DNA of 64,000 nucleotides from Rhynochetos jubatus (lineage: Eukaryota; Chordata; Aves; Eurypygiformes; Rhynochetidae). The notes under the pieces were generated by a model, which saw nothing but the letters and a program-made list of their open reading frames with translations, was not told where the DNA came from and did not search any database. Positions within the stretch are counted from its first letter, which is position 1, and each line of letters starts with the position of its first letter. The translations under genes were made by a program, and so were the position numbers. Below are positions 35,501 through 49,185 of this stretch, one piece after another. Location: assembly GCA_027574665.1 (NCBI GenBank), contig CM050654.1, positions 40,491,722-40,555,721 on the forward strand, read 5' to 3'.

Positions 35501-38500
35501 CCAAAATATTCTGTTGTAGGTGCTGTAGTTATAACAAACAGCTCATGGTTCCTTTAGTTATTCTTAGACTCCTTATCTCCTAAACAATCATTTCTTCTGA
35601 GCTACCTGCTCGGTTTGGGTACCTGGGCGGTCGCCATCGAAGCAGTTCTGCAGCTTTGGCTCCTACAGGACACAAGATCCAGATTTGTTAAAACTCACTT
35701 AAGCTTGATTCATGATAAAAATCATGTAAGCAAAAGGGAAGGACATCAGCAAAGCCTTGGTCCTCTCTTTATTTTCCTAATGCTAGATCATTCTCGAGCC
35801 ACTCGAAATGTCTTGAGGAATTTGGCTAAAGGAAATGGTATGTCAAAGATACCTTTGTACTTGAAGTGGCATTTTCACTGCATGGACAGTGTTCTTTGTG
35901 GGTTGTTGTTTTTTTTTAATTCTGTTTTTCTCCTGTTTCACACTGATTATTTTCAGGGAATTTTTTTTGGTTTGGTTTTTTTTGTTTGGTTATTTGTTTT
36001 TTAATTTCTTCTTTTCCCCATCAAAAAATCTAGATAGAACTGTAAAACCCAAGATGCTGCTACAGCTTCAGAAGCTGAATGGTTAGGTGTTCTGAAGGAC
36101 TGAGGGGTGGGAGATGAGACTTTTCTTTCTTCCTTTAATTTTACTAGTGTCACGAGTTTGTCTGTTCATTATTAATTTGGTAACACTTGAAAATCCTGTC
36201 AAAGGTTTAGGAGTATCGTTTGTGAAGATTTCCCTGCTCTGTGTTCTCTGCAAGCTGGCCATGCTTGTGGTTGAACTCTGATCGTTTATTGCACAGGCAG
36301 AGCGATAAAACACTTCAGACTTAGTACTCCTTTTAAAGTAAAATCCTGCTCAAGGTTCATTTTTTATGACACTGTATGCTTTTTTTCTATTGAGTGTGTT
36401 ACCACTGGGCCGTACTCCTGTGCTCTTGATGTTGCTGTTGAGAGCCGGATTAGTAAACCTACTTAATACTGGGTTTGGGCGTAGATATGTTACCACAGAT
36501 GTAAATGTTATGCAGTTTACAAAGCGCCAGGTTGATGTTACAACTTTGCTCACAGATCAAAATTCTGTTACTAATTCTGTGTAATCTGTTAATGCTTAAC
36601 AGCAGTTACAAACCCAAAGTCTTCTGGGTTATGAAAAATAGCTGTACTTGTGCTGCTGCAATATTAGAACCTGGAAGCATAGTTCTCCTAGAACTCTGCT
36701 TGGCACGTGTTCCCAGAGGGATGCTGTTGTCACGGGTTTATTTGCATGTTTACCCTTCAGAAACAAGCCTTTTTTCATAGAAAAAGCTTCAAGAATTTGT
36801 CTTCAAATGCTGGATGCTGCCGTAAGTTGGCAGAGGGAAGTGTTCTGTGTGAGGGGAAAGCTGTTCCCTGCTGTATGGGTGTGCAAGAATTACTGCTGGC
36901 ACGAATAAGAGTGTTCAGCTGGTTTTAATGGGGAATATTTGAATGCTTTTTTTCTTTTTTCCCATCACCTTTCTGGAATTTGGAGGCATCCTTAGATGAT
37001 GGGTTCGGACAATTTGTGAGTGAGGTTAGCCAAAAGCCTTCCCCCGCCCTGCTCAACTGTAGAGGTTTAGTTTTGTCATATCATTAGTGTTATGTAGGAG
37101 GGGAAAAATAACAGTAACTCTGTTTTTAATTCTTACTGATTCTCTTTTCCAACCTTGTACACTTCTGGTTTTACTGATGTCTTTCAACTCCCATAGCTTG
37201 TTTCTCTTTGAAACTGGAATATGGTTCTCCTTGAAATCATCATTATGAAGCTTATCTGTGCAGTGCTGAAGTTTATCTGTTTTGTGTCCGGAGCTCTTAA
37301 CCTCTTCTGTATCCACAGACTTCTGACGGATGCAGAAGTAGGCTTTTGGAGACCTATGTGATTGGGAGCTAAGATATACCAAGTCCTGGGTACTTATCCT
37401 TGGGAAATCATCTGGAGAATAGTCATTATAACATGGGCTGTAAAAAGATAAGAGGTTGACAAGGAATCTGATTGTGGAAGAGATTTCTTGATGAAGGGGA
37501 GATGCATTTCCACCACTTAATTAACAGAAAGCAGATTAATGCAAATGTCTGCTGTAGCTGGTTGGTAGAATACATGGTCTGTTAGCTATCTGATGTTCCT
37601 GAAAATGAGAACTCTTTAAAAAGATCAAGAAAATTACAAATTTTACAGCCAAGTTCTTGTGTGATGAAATCTTAATGTGTTTTTGTTGCCTTGGTGCTTA
37701 AAATTCAGCACATCTTATTTCCTGTTATTTCCATATGGAAATTGAAGTGTTATTGGATGCCCGTGACTTTATGTGGCATCTTCCCCCCTGTATTCTTCCC
37801 CCTACACTGTCTGTGTGGCTTTTTCTTAAAAACAGTTTGTGACTACGGTGCCAAACAGCAGAGCGTTTTAGGCTTAATCCCACAGAAAATTAATATTGAG
37901 TGCCGTATTGTTTACACTGCATGTCTTTGTGGCTGAGAATCCCAAACCTATGTTAGATGCGTCGAGTATTTCAGTTGTTGGTGGAAAGAGAGCAAAGCCC
38001 AAGGTTTCGCCCCTGCAGTAATTGCTGCTAAGGCACCATTCCTTTATAGTTTGACAGTGAAGTAACCCTTGATGAGAAAGGTCAACGTTTACGGTTTTCT
38101 TCTGGATTTCCTAGTTAAAGCTGTAACTGCGAGCAAGTAGTCTGGCTGGAAAAAAAGTAAATAGACAATTCGCTTACTAACTGGAGGCATAAATCTTTGG
38201 TTATGTGGTTAGAGGTATTTGAAAAACACTTGGAAATGAGGGAAGAGTTTGTGGGAAGACTGCCTGTTCCTGCAGCCAGGAGCTGCTGGAGGTAGTGCCC
38301 ATATTGTTGTTAGGATGGAATCTACTGAGACGAGGTGTTGGAGGCATGAAGTACTTTGTTGTACCCACCTCTAGTTAGGTGCTGTCACTAAAACCTGAAT
38401 TATTTCAGTGAAAGAAAGTACCTTCTCTTTTTATCTTGGTTTTCTTCTGTTCCACAGTTCTTCCAAATTAATCCCGTTTTCAGGCTCTCAGCCAAAGAAG

Positions 38501-40437
38501 GATGAGCAGGATAGTAGCCTTTGCCTCTGTCTTTGGAACGTTCTTAGCAATGGTCCTAATGAACTGTGCTGCTGCTGCTTTCGGGCAGAAACTTCGTTAG
38601 GGAGAAAATGAGCAAGTGACACACTTAGCGTTGTATTGATGTCAGCAAAGGTCCGAGTGACGGCTGCGTGACCTCCAGTCCTGGTGACTTTACAGTGTAG
38701 CGGTGGAAGAACAGGAATACTTTGTGTATTGCCAACTCAGTGTTTCATTGATTTTTGTTTTTTTGAGGGTAAATTAAGTATTGCTGAGTTCTAAAACTTG
38801 CCTTGTAGAAGTACAGGTATTTCTGTATTCTACTGATATTTCTGGTTTAATTGATGCAAGATAATCTGTTTCAATCAGGATGCAGAGGCAGTCCAAAATT
38901 GTAATTAATTTCAGTGTTGTTCTTCAGTTACTCACTGAGAAGGCTTGTTGGTAACTATTACACTACATGGACTTGGCCTTCATACGATGTTGAGTACCTT
39001 TAGTTGGCAAAGCTGCATGTTACTGAAGTAATTTAAATGGCTAGGTATCACAGTTTGAGCTTCCTTATTTTGTTAAGGTATAATTTCTGTTTTTAAGGAT
39101 TTATGTGAAGCTGTAATTAGGTGGTAATCCAAATCAAAATGCTGAATCCAGAATGTAATTAAAAGCAAACTCCTATATACTCTAAACTGTGATGGGCATG
39201 TAAGAAATGCAAAAATACTTTATTTTTTTTTCTTTTCTAACTCTTTTATTACACAAGGGAATCATTGCCTATACTTACTGAATTGAACTGACTGAAAGAT
39301 GCTTGGGAAGAATCAGTGTTTAATAAATGATAATCTGAACTAAAATGAAAGCCAAGAATATTTCTCATTATTTTGTTTCCTGAACTCTGAGATACTTATC
39401 AGCTAAACTGAAATGAAGAAAACGAACATTGTATTTTGCATTTACAAACGGTGGGTATTGATTTCAACTGTAGTTAGTTTTGTTGTATGCCTAAATGAAG
39501 CTGTTCTCACAGTTGGGAAGTTTCCACCGTCTGTAATGATGACAGCAAATGAGTTAAGTGTTACTGTTTTAATTGCCAAGATTGACACAGATTCAAGCTA
39601 TTACCTGAAAGGTTACTTAAGACATCCAGTTTCATCTAAAGGTTTTGTTTTCAGTGTCTGTATTTTGAAAACTTGGAATAAGAATCTGTATTGCTCAGAA
39701 TTTTGTTGATTTTCTGTAGCTTTAACTCTTTGTGTCTTCCACTCCTAAATGGAAAGTGTTCAGTGTTTTTTCATTTTGCCAGAAAATCGTTAATTTTATA
39801 ACTGAAGCTGCAGAGGTTTTTGTGGCAGATTGACTTTTGAAGTTGGATGGTACATCCAGCCTTTTTAGAAATGGAGAAGGGGTCAGAGGCATTTAGGTTA
39901 TTGTTTCTGTATTTCTGAAAAATACCAAGCTTTTTGAGGGTAAGTCAACATGCAGGTTTTGTTCTGGAAAGAATGGGAAGGGGTAAGACAACTCAGTGGG
40001 TTTTTGGTGGTGGGTTTTTTTTTTTTTAATATGAATGACTGCAGACCTGAAGAATTTGTTAGAGGTGGTCTGTGGCTTGTCTCTTTTGAATGTTCCTAAA
40101 GTTCATAGTGAAATGAGGCTGCAGAGCGAACGCAGATACTGCTCAATTACTAGTGCAGTCCGGATACAGTTTTAGCTTGTGCCAACCGGTCCCTAATGAG
40201 GTGACACGCAAGCACAGTATGAGGGGTAGTGCAGGCAGGGCCCAGTGCCAGTAGGCAGCACAGTCAAGACAGGACCAGAATTCCTGCACCTTCAGCCCTT
40301 CAGTATCCCCTCATCTTGGATCTGGGAGCATGGAATACCGCCAGTACTGTCAATATGCTGTGAGAATGTAATGATTGACACTGTTTGACTAGCTTCTGCA
40401 TTGTTTTGGATCCTCAAGCTGAAAAACTATCCCACTC
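32557..40437. other. Intron 1, 5' third, unique sequence
   Basis: T-rich intronic DNA. Open frames near 32,622, 35,615, 36,366-36,928 and 39,413 show no recognisable product. No element found other than the T/G-rich tract at 35,910. Confidence 0.45.
35910..36022. repeat. T/G-rich low-complexity tract
   Basis: About 110 bp of T-runs broken by G (ttggtttggtttt type). The Phe-rich open frames here are caused by this composition. Similar T/G-rich DNA occurs at about 58,990-59,050. Confidence 0.75.
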
Positions 40438-40505
40438 AACACCCTCCCCCCCCCCAACCCCCCATAACAAATAACAACCCAACAAACAACAAAACCCAAC
40501 CCAAC
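40438..40505. repeat. A/C-rich low-complexity tract
   Basis: About 70 bp made almost only of A and C, with a C-run near 40447. Just to the right is about 250 bp of unassigned DNA before the sense CR1 at 40764. Confidence 0.75.
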
Positions 40506-40763
40506 CTGTACAACCTGCTTTGAGGCAAGAGGAACATCACATGGGGCCAAGAGAAGGAGGTCTGTGGCCAGGTGCTGTGTGGAGTGGATGTGCTCAGTCT
40601 AGGACACGTGGCCTAAGGGCCAGTGAACGATCCCTGGACCCATAGTGATCTGCAGTATGGGTACACGCTGAGAAGGAGGAAGGCCTGCTTTGTGCTTAGA
40701 GTATTTCTGCTTTAGGTGAGCATTGAATGTTTTGACGTAGGAACAGTGCAGTTGTTGGTTACT

Positions 40764-40994
40764 GAAATGGCCTCAAATTGTGCTGGGGAGGTTTAGGTTG
40801 GACGTTAGGAAAAATGTCTTCCCGGAAAGGGCTGCCCAGGGAGGTGGTGGAGTCACTATCCCAGAGGGGATTTAAGAGCTGTGTGGACCAGGTGCTCAGG
40901 GATATGGGTTAGTGATGGGCTTGGCAGTGCTGGGTTAACGGTGGGACTTGATGGTCTTAAAGGTCTTTTCCAACGTAAATTCTGTGATTCTAAG
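40764..40994 (+). mobile_element. CR1 LINE 3' end, sense
   Basis: This is sense CR1: ggctgcccagggaggtggtg, then tgggcttggcagtgctgggt, gatggtcttaaaggtctttt and a 3' terminus of the form tctgtgattctaag. It belongs to a different CR1 branch from the copies at 13,821 and 48,324, judging by its 3' end wording. It is 5'-truncated at about 230 bp. Confidence 0.9.
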
Positions 40995-40997
40995 GAT

Positions 40998-41160
40998 GAC
41001 ATCCCTGCCATTGAGCACTCCACCTTTTGGCACTGTTGATAAAGGTACGAAACAGGATGGGTCCCCTGGTAGGACCTTGGGGCCTCTGCTTGTGATGCAT
41101 CACCTCCTGCTGTGGATATGTGTCTTACCTGAGCGGTCGAGTGCTGGCTGTATCTCAAGC
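40998..41160 (-). mobile_element. CR1 LINE internal fragment, antisense (tentative)
   Basis: Directly after the sense CR1 end, the plus strand reads like antisense CR1 from the end of the reverse-transcriptase frame: gttgataaaggtacgaaaca, then ggatgggtcccctgg and ccttggggcc ending near cttgtga. The CR1 consensus there has gataaagat..gaacagga, then ggccccagtac..agccctgggga and cttgtga. Identity is moderate and the ends are unclear. It could be an older CR1 into which, or beside which, the sense copy inserted. Confidence 0.5.
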
Positions 41161-44100
41161 TTTATTTGCTAGCTCAACTAGCTGATTTTAACTGTTTCAG
41201 CAGCTTCCTTCCTTTTGGTGGCTTACAGACTTGTGATTCGGATTGTTTTTTTTTTGTAACTGAAGCTGCAACAGCATGACCTTATTTTTTCAGGTTCAGA
41301 GTTTCTAACTCATCTAGATAACGCTTATCTTTAGGCTTTAAATACTGCCTCAACGATCATAATGATCTTTATTCTGTCAGCTGTATTTTAAATACTTGGA
41401 TTTCAGTATCAATGTGTAAGTTGAAATGTAATCTGGTTTTAAAAGCTGGTTTTAAATATAACCAATCGTTTTATCAAGCTTTCTAACATGAAAAACTCTT
41501 TCCTTCTAGGAATTTTGAGTAAGATCCACATAAACAGGGAAGTGGTTTCATTTTGTTGTTCAGTTAGAATGTTAAGTATGTGAGACAAAATTAAACTTCG
41601 CAGTAAGTAACTGTTAATTTTAGAAATTTTTAGTACTGTTTATCAGTAAAGGGTACAGATAGTTCTCTTTAGCTCATAGCAATTACATGATGGAATCATT
41701 TTCTTTAAATATTTCCATGTCTCAGGGTTGAAAAACATTTAGGCTGTGAAAGTTGCAAAGATTTCAAATTGCGTGCAATTGTTTGAATTGCTATACTTTT
41801 TATTATAAATGAGATGATCTTTTTTTTTTTTATCGTTTGTTTATAAAGGTACTTTAAAAGCAGCATAGAGAAGGCCACTGGTTAAATAATTTTAATTTTC
41901 TGAGTTTTAATTTTGGATAGGGTCTGTTTTGAAAATTATCATTAGGCATAATTATATTTCATTAAATTTAACACCGAACCTGGCAAAAAGGTTGTCTTAA
42001 AAAGCTTTTAAAACTGTTACAGTTTGATTACATTTGGTTTAACTTCAGGTTGTGGCATGTACTGGGAGGGGGGACGGACACACCCCAACAAATTAAGCTT
42101 CATCTAACCTTGCCCATTGAGAATAATACAAGGCAGTAGTGAGACCTTAATTAGTTTGTATGTACCACATGTCCTTAAGAGCAAGCTTGGAACCATGAAC
42201 AGTTTGTGAAAAGGTTAATTAAAACCACAAGATGGTTTTGGTTCCATTTCTTACCCTCAAACAAATTCCCTTACTCCCCAAATAAAACAATAACCCCAAA
42301 CTCAGTAGTGAGGATGACTTAGCAACACTCTGGGAAACCCTCTGTGAAAAAAATATTCTTGTTTGGTGTAAGTCTTCCGTTTCTGTTCACTTCAAAGTAC
42401 TGAATTGCACCCTGTCAGGTCAGAGGCATTCGGAGAAGCCAAGAGTGCTCAGGTCCCACTTCTTACTCCACTGGAAATGGAGTTGTTCCCTCATGAAAAA
42501 CTTTGATGCTCCAGTCTGCACCTTTACTTTAGCAGTGGCTGAAAAACATTCTGATGGACAGCAAATAAAGCAAAATTCATTTGGGTTGGCTTTTGTCGCC
42601 TCTAGATGAGGGAACTGTACTTTTGACAAGTTGAACTTCAATTGCCCTTTTGTCTCCCCCAGATGACATGTAATTATTTCTGTGAAGTATTACGTTTTAA
42701 AACCCATTTCACAATATTTTTTTAAAAATTGGTTGGAATGATTCAGAAAACCCATGTGAAGGCTGGTTGGACCTATGACGGCTGGTCCTTCAAAGGTTTT
42801 TTTTTGAGGAAGGGAGAAATTTTCTTATATCCCTTACCCTGTTGTTTCCCACCAGACGGGGTGAGGGCAGAAACTTTTGTTCCTTTCTAGCACCCCTTAA
42901 TACACTGCCTATGTGCTTCTGAGAATGCTTACACAGAGGCTGCATAGTGGATAATTTGAAAAAAAAAAAAAAAAAAAATGCTGTCAGTAATCCAGCTCTT
43001 CAAATTGGGAAGAATTAGGATTGGAAGGAGAATCATCTATGGCATGTCCTAAGGAGAACTGTCTTCTAATGACTTGTCATGAGGATTCAGCCATAAAACA
43101 AATTCATTTTTTGTTGTTTGGGTGTTGATTTTTGTGTGTTGTTGCTTTTTTTTTTTTTTTTTAATCATTAGTCTAAAGACTTGGGAGAATATGTACCAAA
43201 AGTGATGGTCTCTATTACTCAAACAGTGTAGGAGAACAGAATTGGAATAATCCTTGGATTTTATACAATCGATGAGTAAATTCTAAAATTTGGTGCAACA
43301 TATTCCCTTAGAATTCTGGGAGGAGAATGGTACCTGAGAGTGGGATGAGCTTTCTGGTTGGCAGTTGATGAAAAGATTTTTTAGAACCTTGCTACCAAAG
43401 TAGTTTTTCTGAAATTTAGTAATCTCAGAAGTTTTCCTCTCACCATTATTATAAATATTTTGGTGTTGAAAGCTCTTTCATTCCAAGTGAAGATGAGGAA
43501 TGGTGTCTGTGTAGAAAAACTATTGGCATTCTCTTTGCTTCAGTGTAATCACCTTGGTGAAAGTATGAAGCTTCTTTCAAAAAGTAACGCATAGCACCCC
43601 AGCTCCGGCACTTGGTGTCTTCCCAGCTGCGTGCTGGCAGACTTCAGTATGTGGGAGAAGAGGCCAACGCCAAGTTCCCATTTCTTCATAAGTAAGAGTA
43701 AAAATGTGTGTTTGAAAGTGGTTTTGATAGACTTTTGGGATGTTTACATGCTGACAAAGTACATTCTGGGGGAGCTTCAGTTTGCCATCTGAACTCTTTC
43801 CCCCCTCCCCATCTTCATTGTAGCCATAGTCAAACATTTTTCGAGGAGAAGCTTGTTTTACAGCCTTAGTGCTTGTTTGAGAAGTCCATTTTTCAAGCAC
43901 AGACCAACACGTTCACGGTGCAGTAGGTCATAGACTTCAATGGGAACTCCTAGGACATCACTAATAAACTGCAAAAGCCTTGTTGCCGCTAACGGACAAG
44001 TTGAGTGTCTGGCCTCTATCAGATTTTCCATGGTTGGTGGTATCATTAGACAGGATATTTGAGTAGAAAAAGTAATTTTTAAACAGAACTGAATTGAAGT

Positions 44101-47100
44101 TTTAGAGGTAAACCAACAAAGTGCATGCTTTTTAATTGTTCTAGTAGTACAGCCAGCGTCAAAACCCAGCTAATTAGCTTGTATTTGTCCAAAAAAGTTA
44201 CTGCAGTTGCATCTACTGTTGAAGCTGACAACCCATATCTCTTAACGAAGCCATTCAGGGCAACTTGTCCTTCTTTAATCAAAGCCAGGGGGGTTCCTTC
44301 TGTTGAAGTCCCTTGTTCACCATGTCGTTAGGAGGTTCTGTATGGTATGAAGTCTTTCCTTTCCCCAGGCATCTTGGGAGTGTCATTACTTACGATGTCT
44401 ATGGAACGGCACTTTCAGATTACATTTGTAGCTGTGAGCTAGCGTCTCTATTTGACATCGTGTGAAGATGACTTTAGAAATTATACATAACGAAAAACAT
44501 TGCATCATGAAGCCCTTTCAACGTTGGCATCTTAAAGTACTGTCAGCTTTGATTTATAGGGGGTATTTAGGAAAAACTGATGGGGAACACAAAGACTGAC
44601 AGTTCCTCTTCTCTGAATCCTCTTCCTCATCCACATAGCCACTTCATGGTGAAGTTAGGCTTGACTGTTGGTTCAGCCCTCATACTCCAGCCCTCGTGGC
44701 TGGCTGACACTGTGCTGGCCCAATTCAATTTGCTAAACCAGCAAAAGTGACTTGGAAAAACAGCAAGCAGCTTTCTGCCAGCAGTATCCAATGGGGACAA
44801 GAGTCGAGTTAAAAACTGATGGGAGCAGGGGCAGATGACACGTCAGAGTTGGAGAATAGAGCTGTTCAGTGTACGCACAGGGTAAGAAAGGAAAAATGAC
44901 AAGATGAAGTATAATTTTTAACAGCCACTATCTTTAAAAAGAACTTGCTTCTGTTTTTCAGCGTGGCTCTGAGTATCTCAGCGCATGCCTGTTGGCACAG
45001 GATTTTTTTTCTCTTCCCTTGCATTTTAAATATCTTCTAGTCACATTATTCTCCAGAGGCTGTAGATAGCCATTTCCAGGCACTGCCTGTTGCTGCATTG
45101 CTCTATGCAGTACCTTTGCTCATCCTCCATTTCACTGGTACAGACCCTACCTGGTTGGTTTTGTATGGGCGCATGAGGCTTGCACGTGAGGGAGCAGTAA
45201 TCTAGCAGTGAACAGTTTGCACTGTCATCGTTCGCTTAAGCAGCACCCCCTTCCTGTGCTCTTGTGGGTATTGCGCAGGCGGCAGAAGGCAAAGTCCCCG
45301 TGCTCACGGAGAGCATGTCACGAACTGGTAGAGCTGGAACCTGGTTCAAAGGAATAGGTGATAAAACTCCCTTCCGTCTCCCAGGTTCGCTGGTAACAGT
45401 GAGGTGGGAGGTAGGTAGGAGGTTCAGACTGATACTGGGTTCAGTTACATCCTGTGTTTAAGAAAACAATTTGGAGACACTATTTGCAATGTAATCTTAG
45501 TAATGTCTGATCTGTGGTACTCGCATTTGAACTGGAAGTTGTCCTGCAAACTTACTCTGTGCAGGTAGGCATAAAACTTTATGGAGAAACTGAAGAAATT
45601 CAGCTCCAAGCAGGGAATAGAAAGCACTCACAGGTCTAGAAATGATGGGGGAAGAATATAGGAGAGGTCTTTAAAATAATGAACCTCACTTGATGAAGCC
45701 TGAATGTACTGAATTCAAAACACTAAACAGCATCAATAATTGCATTTACAGAAAATAACTCACCTGGTCATTTTTATCACCTCAGGAGCCATGTAGCAAT
45801 TACGTCCAGGATCCCCATCTTCCCAGTCTGAGAGGACTCGATCTCGTGATCGCGTTCCAGTTTCCACGGGAGCGTGTAAGAACCAGGCAGGTTGTCAGGA
45901 GCTTGTCACGTTGCTACCATTGCGAATAGGAGTGTGTCTAAACCAGATGAGCAAGCTGGTGGAACCAGGGAGTTCAGGAGTGCAGAGCAGTTACAGTCAC
46001 TGAATTGACAAAAGCCATTAACCATGGAAATTTTCTGGGCATCAAGGCCTACTTCCTGAAGGAGAAGGTATGGCGCTCTGACAGGTTGGGGTGAGACTGT
46101 GGTACGAACCAAGTCTTTTGGGCAACTACCTAAACTCATTGGCCTTCCGTTACACTCTAGTGTGAAGTACGCCTCAGGCTCTTCTTAGGCTTTGTTCAGG
46201 TGTCATGTTGCTTTTAACCTCCCTGAAACTCTAGATGAGGACTTCTTCTGTGTTAAAATCCAAGCATGGGCAGCAAAAGTGAGAGATGTATTAGTCTCCC
46301 ATAGCAGTAATCTGAAATTCGGAATGAAACATGACTAGAAGTCCACTTCAGTTTCAGAAACATGGAGGAACTTCACCTTAGGTGCTGTATAAAACCTGTC
46401 ATCTTTCTACATCTTCCGAGCCATGGTCTTCTCTAGATCATCCCAAAACCTTCATCCATTCTGGGGAAGGAGGAAGCTGATGTTCCAAGGCCCAAGCTGC
46501 TATTTTCAGCATTCTATTCCTTTGTCTCTTTCCAATTAAGATTTTTTTTTTTAAGGTGTTTTCTGCTTGAATAAGGCAGATTTTGTTTTCAGACCCTTTC
46601 TTCCCTAAGACGATGACTTCTGCTGAGGGCATCTAGGTTAATGCAATGACTTACTGCCACCAGAAAGTAGAAATGGGCAAATGGAAATGAATGACTGTAC
46701 AGTTCCCTGGTCAGATGATCTTCAGCCCATGGTGGGATCTAACGGCTCTGAGGCTGATGAGGTAATTGAAGCCTGAGCCCCTCTCCCGAACTGCTTAGCT
46801 TTTACACAGAAAGCTTTTATGTGGGATTTCCAGTAGTTGCCTTCTACCAGAGAGTGAGCTCTTCTCTACTAGAGGCATTCCTTAAAAAAAAAAAATCCCA
46901 AATTGGGAATCTGTAAGTGGATGGCCCCAAGCCAGGGAAGGATGGACTGGATGTAGGCACAAAGTCTCAAAATTTCACTTGTGTGGGCAGGAACTTGTTT
47001 GTGCCCTGGGTTCCCTCCTGATTTGTTTAGGGCAACCCTGCGGTGTGGGTACAAGTTCCCTATTTCTCCATTGACTGTACAGAGAACTTGGGTACCCAAG

Positions 47101-48323
47101 TCTCTGGCGTTGCCTATCTTGGTATCCCTGCGTAAATAGTACTACAGTCAAATAGACAACGTAAGAGAAGAAACAAAGGTGGTTTGAATGCTACATCCAC
47201 CGTAACTGCAGAACATGACTGTTAAGTGTATTAAAGACGAGGGTGAGTGTCAGTTTTGTCTTGTTCAAGTTGTTTTTTCAAGGAAGCTGTACTCACAAGG
47301 AAAGGAGCTGAGAACAGCCTAGAATTCCCTGTGTTGCCTCTAAAGCACCAGTCTTGCTGCTCCCAAAAGGACAGAATAAACCACTACTAAGAGTGCTACA
47401 CAGACAAGTTGAGTCACTGTTACTGTTTGGCCACTGATTTACCAAATATCTGTTGACTGTGTTGACCACCAGTGGGTAATCATTTTCCTGAGAAAAAAAA
47501 CTCCCAAAAATAAAAAGCAAACTATTTTTCTTCTCATTTGAAAAGGCTATTTTCCTGTTGATCTTAACTGGTACATTTTTTTACGGATTTATTTAAATAC
47601 TCATTGACTGTTGCTGAAGAAAATCTTTGAAGAGGCAAGACATGAGACTTCCCCCATAACTTTTTTCCCGTTGGCTTTTTTTTTTTTTCCAATTGTGAAG
47701 CTTTGTTTTTCTGGACTGCCCGTAGAATTTATTGCTGAATGGATTCCTCACTTGTGACAAGAGAAACACTTGCTTTTGCCTGAGCAGAAGCTCTCCTCCA
47801 CCGAAGATGACATCTGGCAGTAGAAGCCCTTAAACTTCTGTTTATGATTTCCCTTTCTCTGTGAGATACTCAGAGTACAACTTTGGAAGTTGTCTTGAGA
47901 GAGTAAGCATTGCTGTAGTGGGGAGTGCTGCTAGCTTCAATAAAATGCAACACTAGAGACACATCATCATTCTGTCCATGACCTTAACACGTGAAGGGGC
48001 TTTATTTTACTATTAGAAATGCGTACTTTTGGGTGTTGATTTTTTTCAGTAACTAAGAATAGATAGCTACAGGTGAGCATATTTAAACAACTTGAAATCT
48101 GCGTAGCTGTCTTCTGTTCTCTTAAAATGTCTTAAGAACTCCAGGCATTGGACTGGAGGATTCAGCTTTTAAGCATCAAATTCCCAACCTGATTTAAAAG
48201 AGAATGGAGTTACTACCCTATAGATACAAGTACTTAGCAGTAATTTCTCCATTCCATGACAATATACTACATCTGATAACTCTGGAAATGCATTAGGGAT
48301 GCTTTTGAGGCAGAGTACTTTGA
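41161..48323. other. Intron 1, middle part, with a minus-strand open-frame cluster
   Basis: Unique intronic DNA. Between 43,577 and 47,520 eight open frames of 60-107 codons lie on the minus strand against two on the plus strand. Some read like ordinary protein (for example around 43,858-44,282), but I could not match any to a family. They may be chance or the remains of an old retrocopy. Confidence 0.35.
42959..43162. repeat. Poly-A run and poly-T run
   Basis: A20 at 42959-42978 and T17 at 43146-43162 lie 167 bp apart and face each other, with no recognised element between or beside them. Confidence 0.8.
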
Positions 48324-49185
48324 GAGAAACGTGGTAGGGTTTGAGTTGGAAGGGACCTTAAAACCCACCCAGTCGTCCCCCCCGACCATGGGCAGGGACA
48401 CCCTCCACTAGACCAGGTTGCTCCAAGCCTCATCCAGCCTGGCCTTGGACACTCCAGGGATGGGGCATCCACAGCTTCTCTGGGCAACCTGTCCCAGTGC
48501 TCCCCACCCTCTCCGGGAAGAATTTCTTCCTGATGGCCCATCTCAATCTCCCTGATTTCAGTTTAAACTTGTTACCCTTGTCCTGTCACTACAGGCCCTT
48601 GGAAAAAGTCCCCCCCAGCTTTCTTGTAGCCCCCACCCCGGCACTGGAAGGAGCTCTAAGGTCTCCCCGGAGCCTTCTCTTCTCCAGGCTGAGCACCGCC
48701 AACTATCCCAGCCTGTCCCCATGGCAGAGGGGCTCCAGCCCTCGGAGCATCTCTTTGGCCTCCTCTGGACTCACTCCAACAGCTCCATGTCCTTCTGCTG
48801 TTGGGGACCCCCAAGCTGGATGCAGAACTGCAGGGGGGTCTCCCCAGAGTGCAGCAGAAGGGGAGAATCTCCTCCTTTGACCTGCTGGCCACACTGCTCT
48901 AGATCCAGCCCAGGATCCGGTTGGCTTTCTGGGCTGCCAGTGCACACAGCTGGCTCCTGGCCAGCTTTTTGTCCCCCAGCACCCCCAAGTCCTTCTCTTC
49001 AGAGCTGGTCTCCAGCCATTCTCTGCTCAGCCTGTCCTTGTGCTGGGATTGCTCCAATGCATGTGCAGGACCTTGTTGAACTCCAAGGTTTGCACAGGCC
49101 CGCCTCTCCAGCCTGTCCAGCTCCCTCTGGATGGCAGAGGGATGTCTCCTCTTCCTGCTCAGCCTGCTGGCCAGCTGCTTCCCAT
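48324..49185 (-). mobile_element. CR1 LINE, antisense, longest copy in the window
   Basis: This runs about 860 bp from a worn 3' terminus (ggtttgagttggaagggacc) through the usual antisense words to internal sequence beyond the other copies: tccatgtccttctgctgttg, ggttggctttctgggctgcc, gcacccccaagtccttctct and cctgtccagctccctctgga. The 5' end is lost in unrelated DNA near 49,185. The 176-codon plus-strand frame at 48721-49251 is an antisense reading of this element, not a gene. Confidence 0.93.

Noticed and set aside
45785-45900. Kinase-like string YMAPEV on the minus strand followed by a donor-like gtgag
   Set aside because: The frame is closed just upstream by a stop, there is no DFG motif or good acceptor, and no other kinase subdomain is nearby; most likely coincidence.
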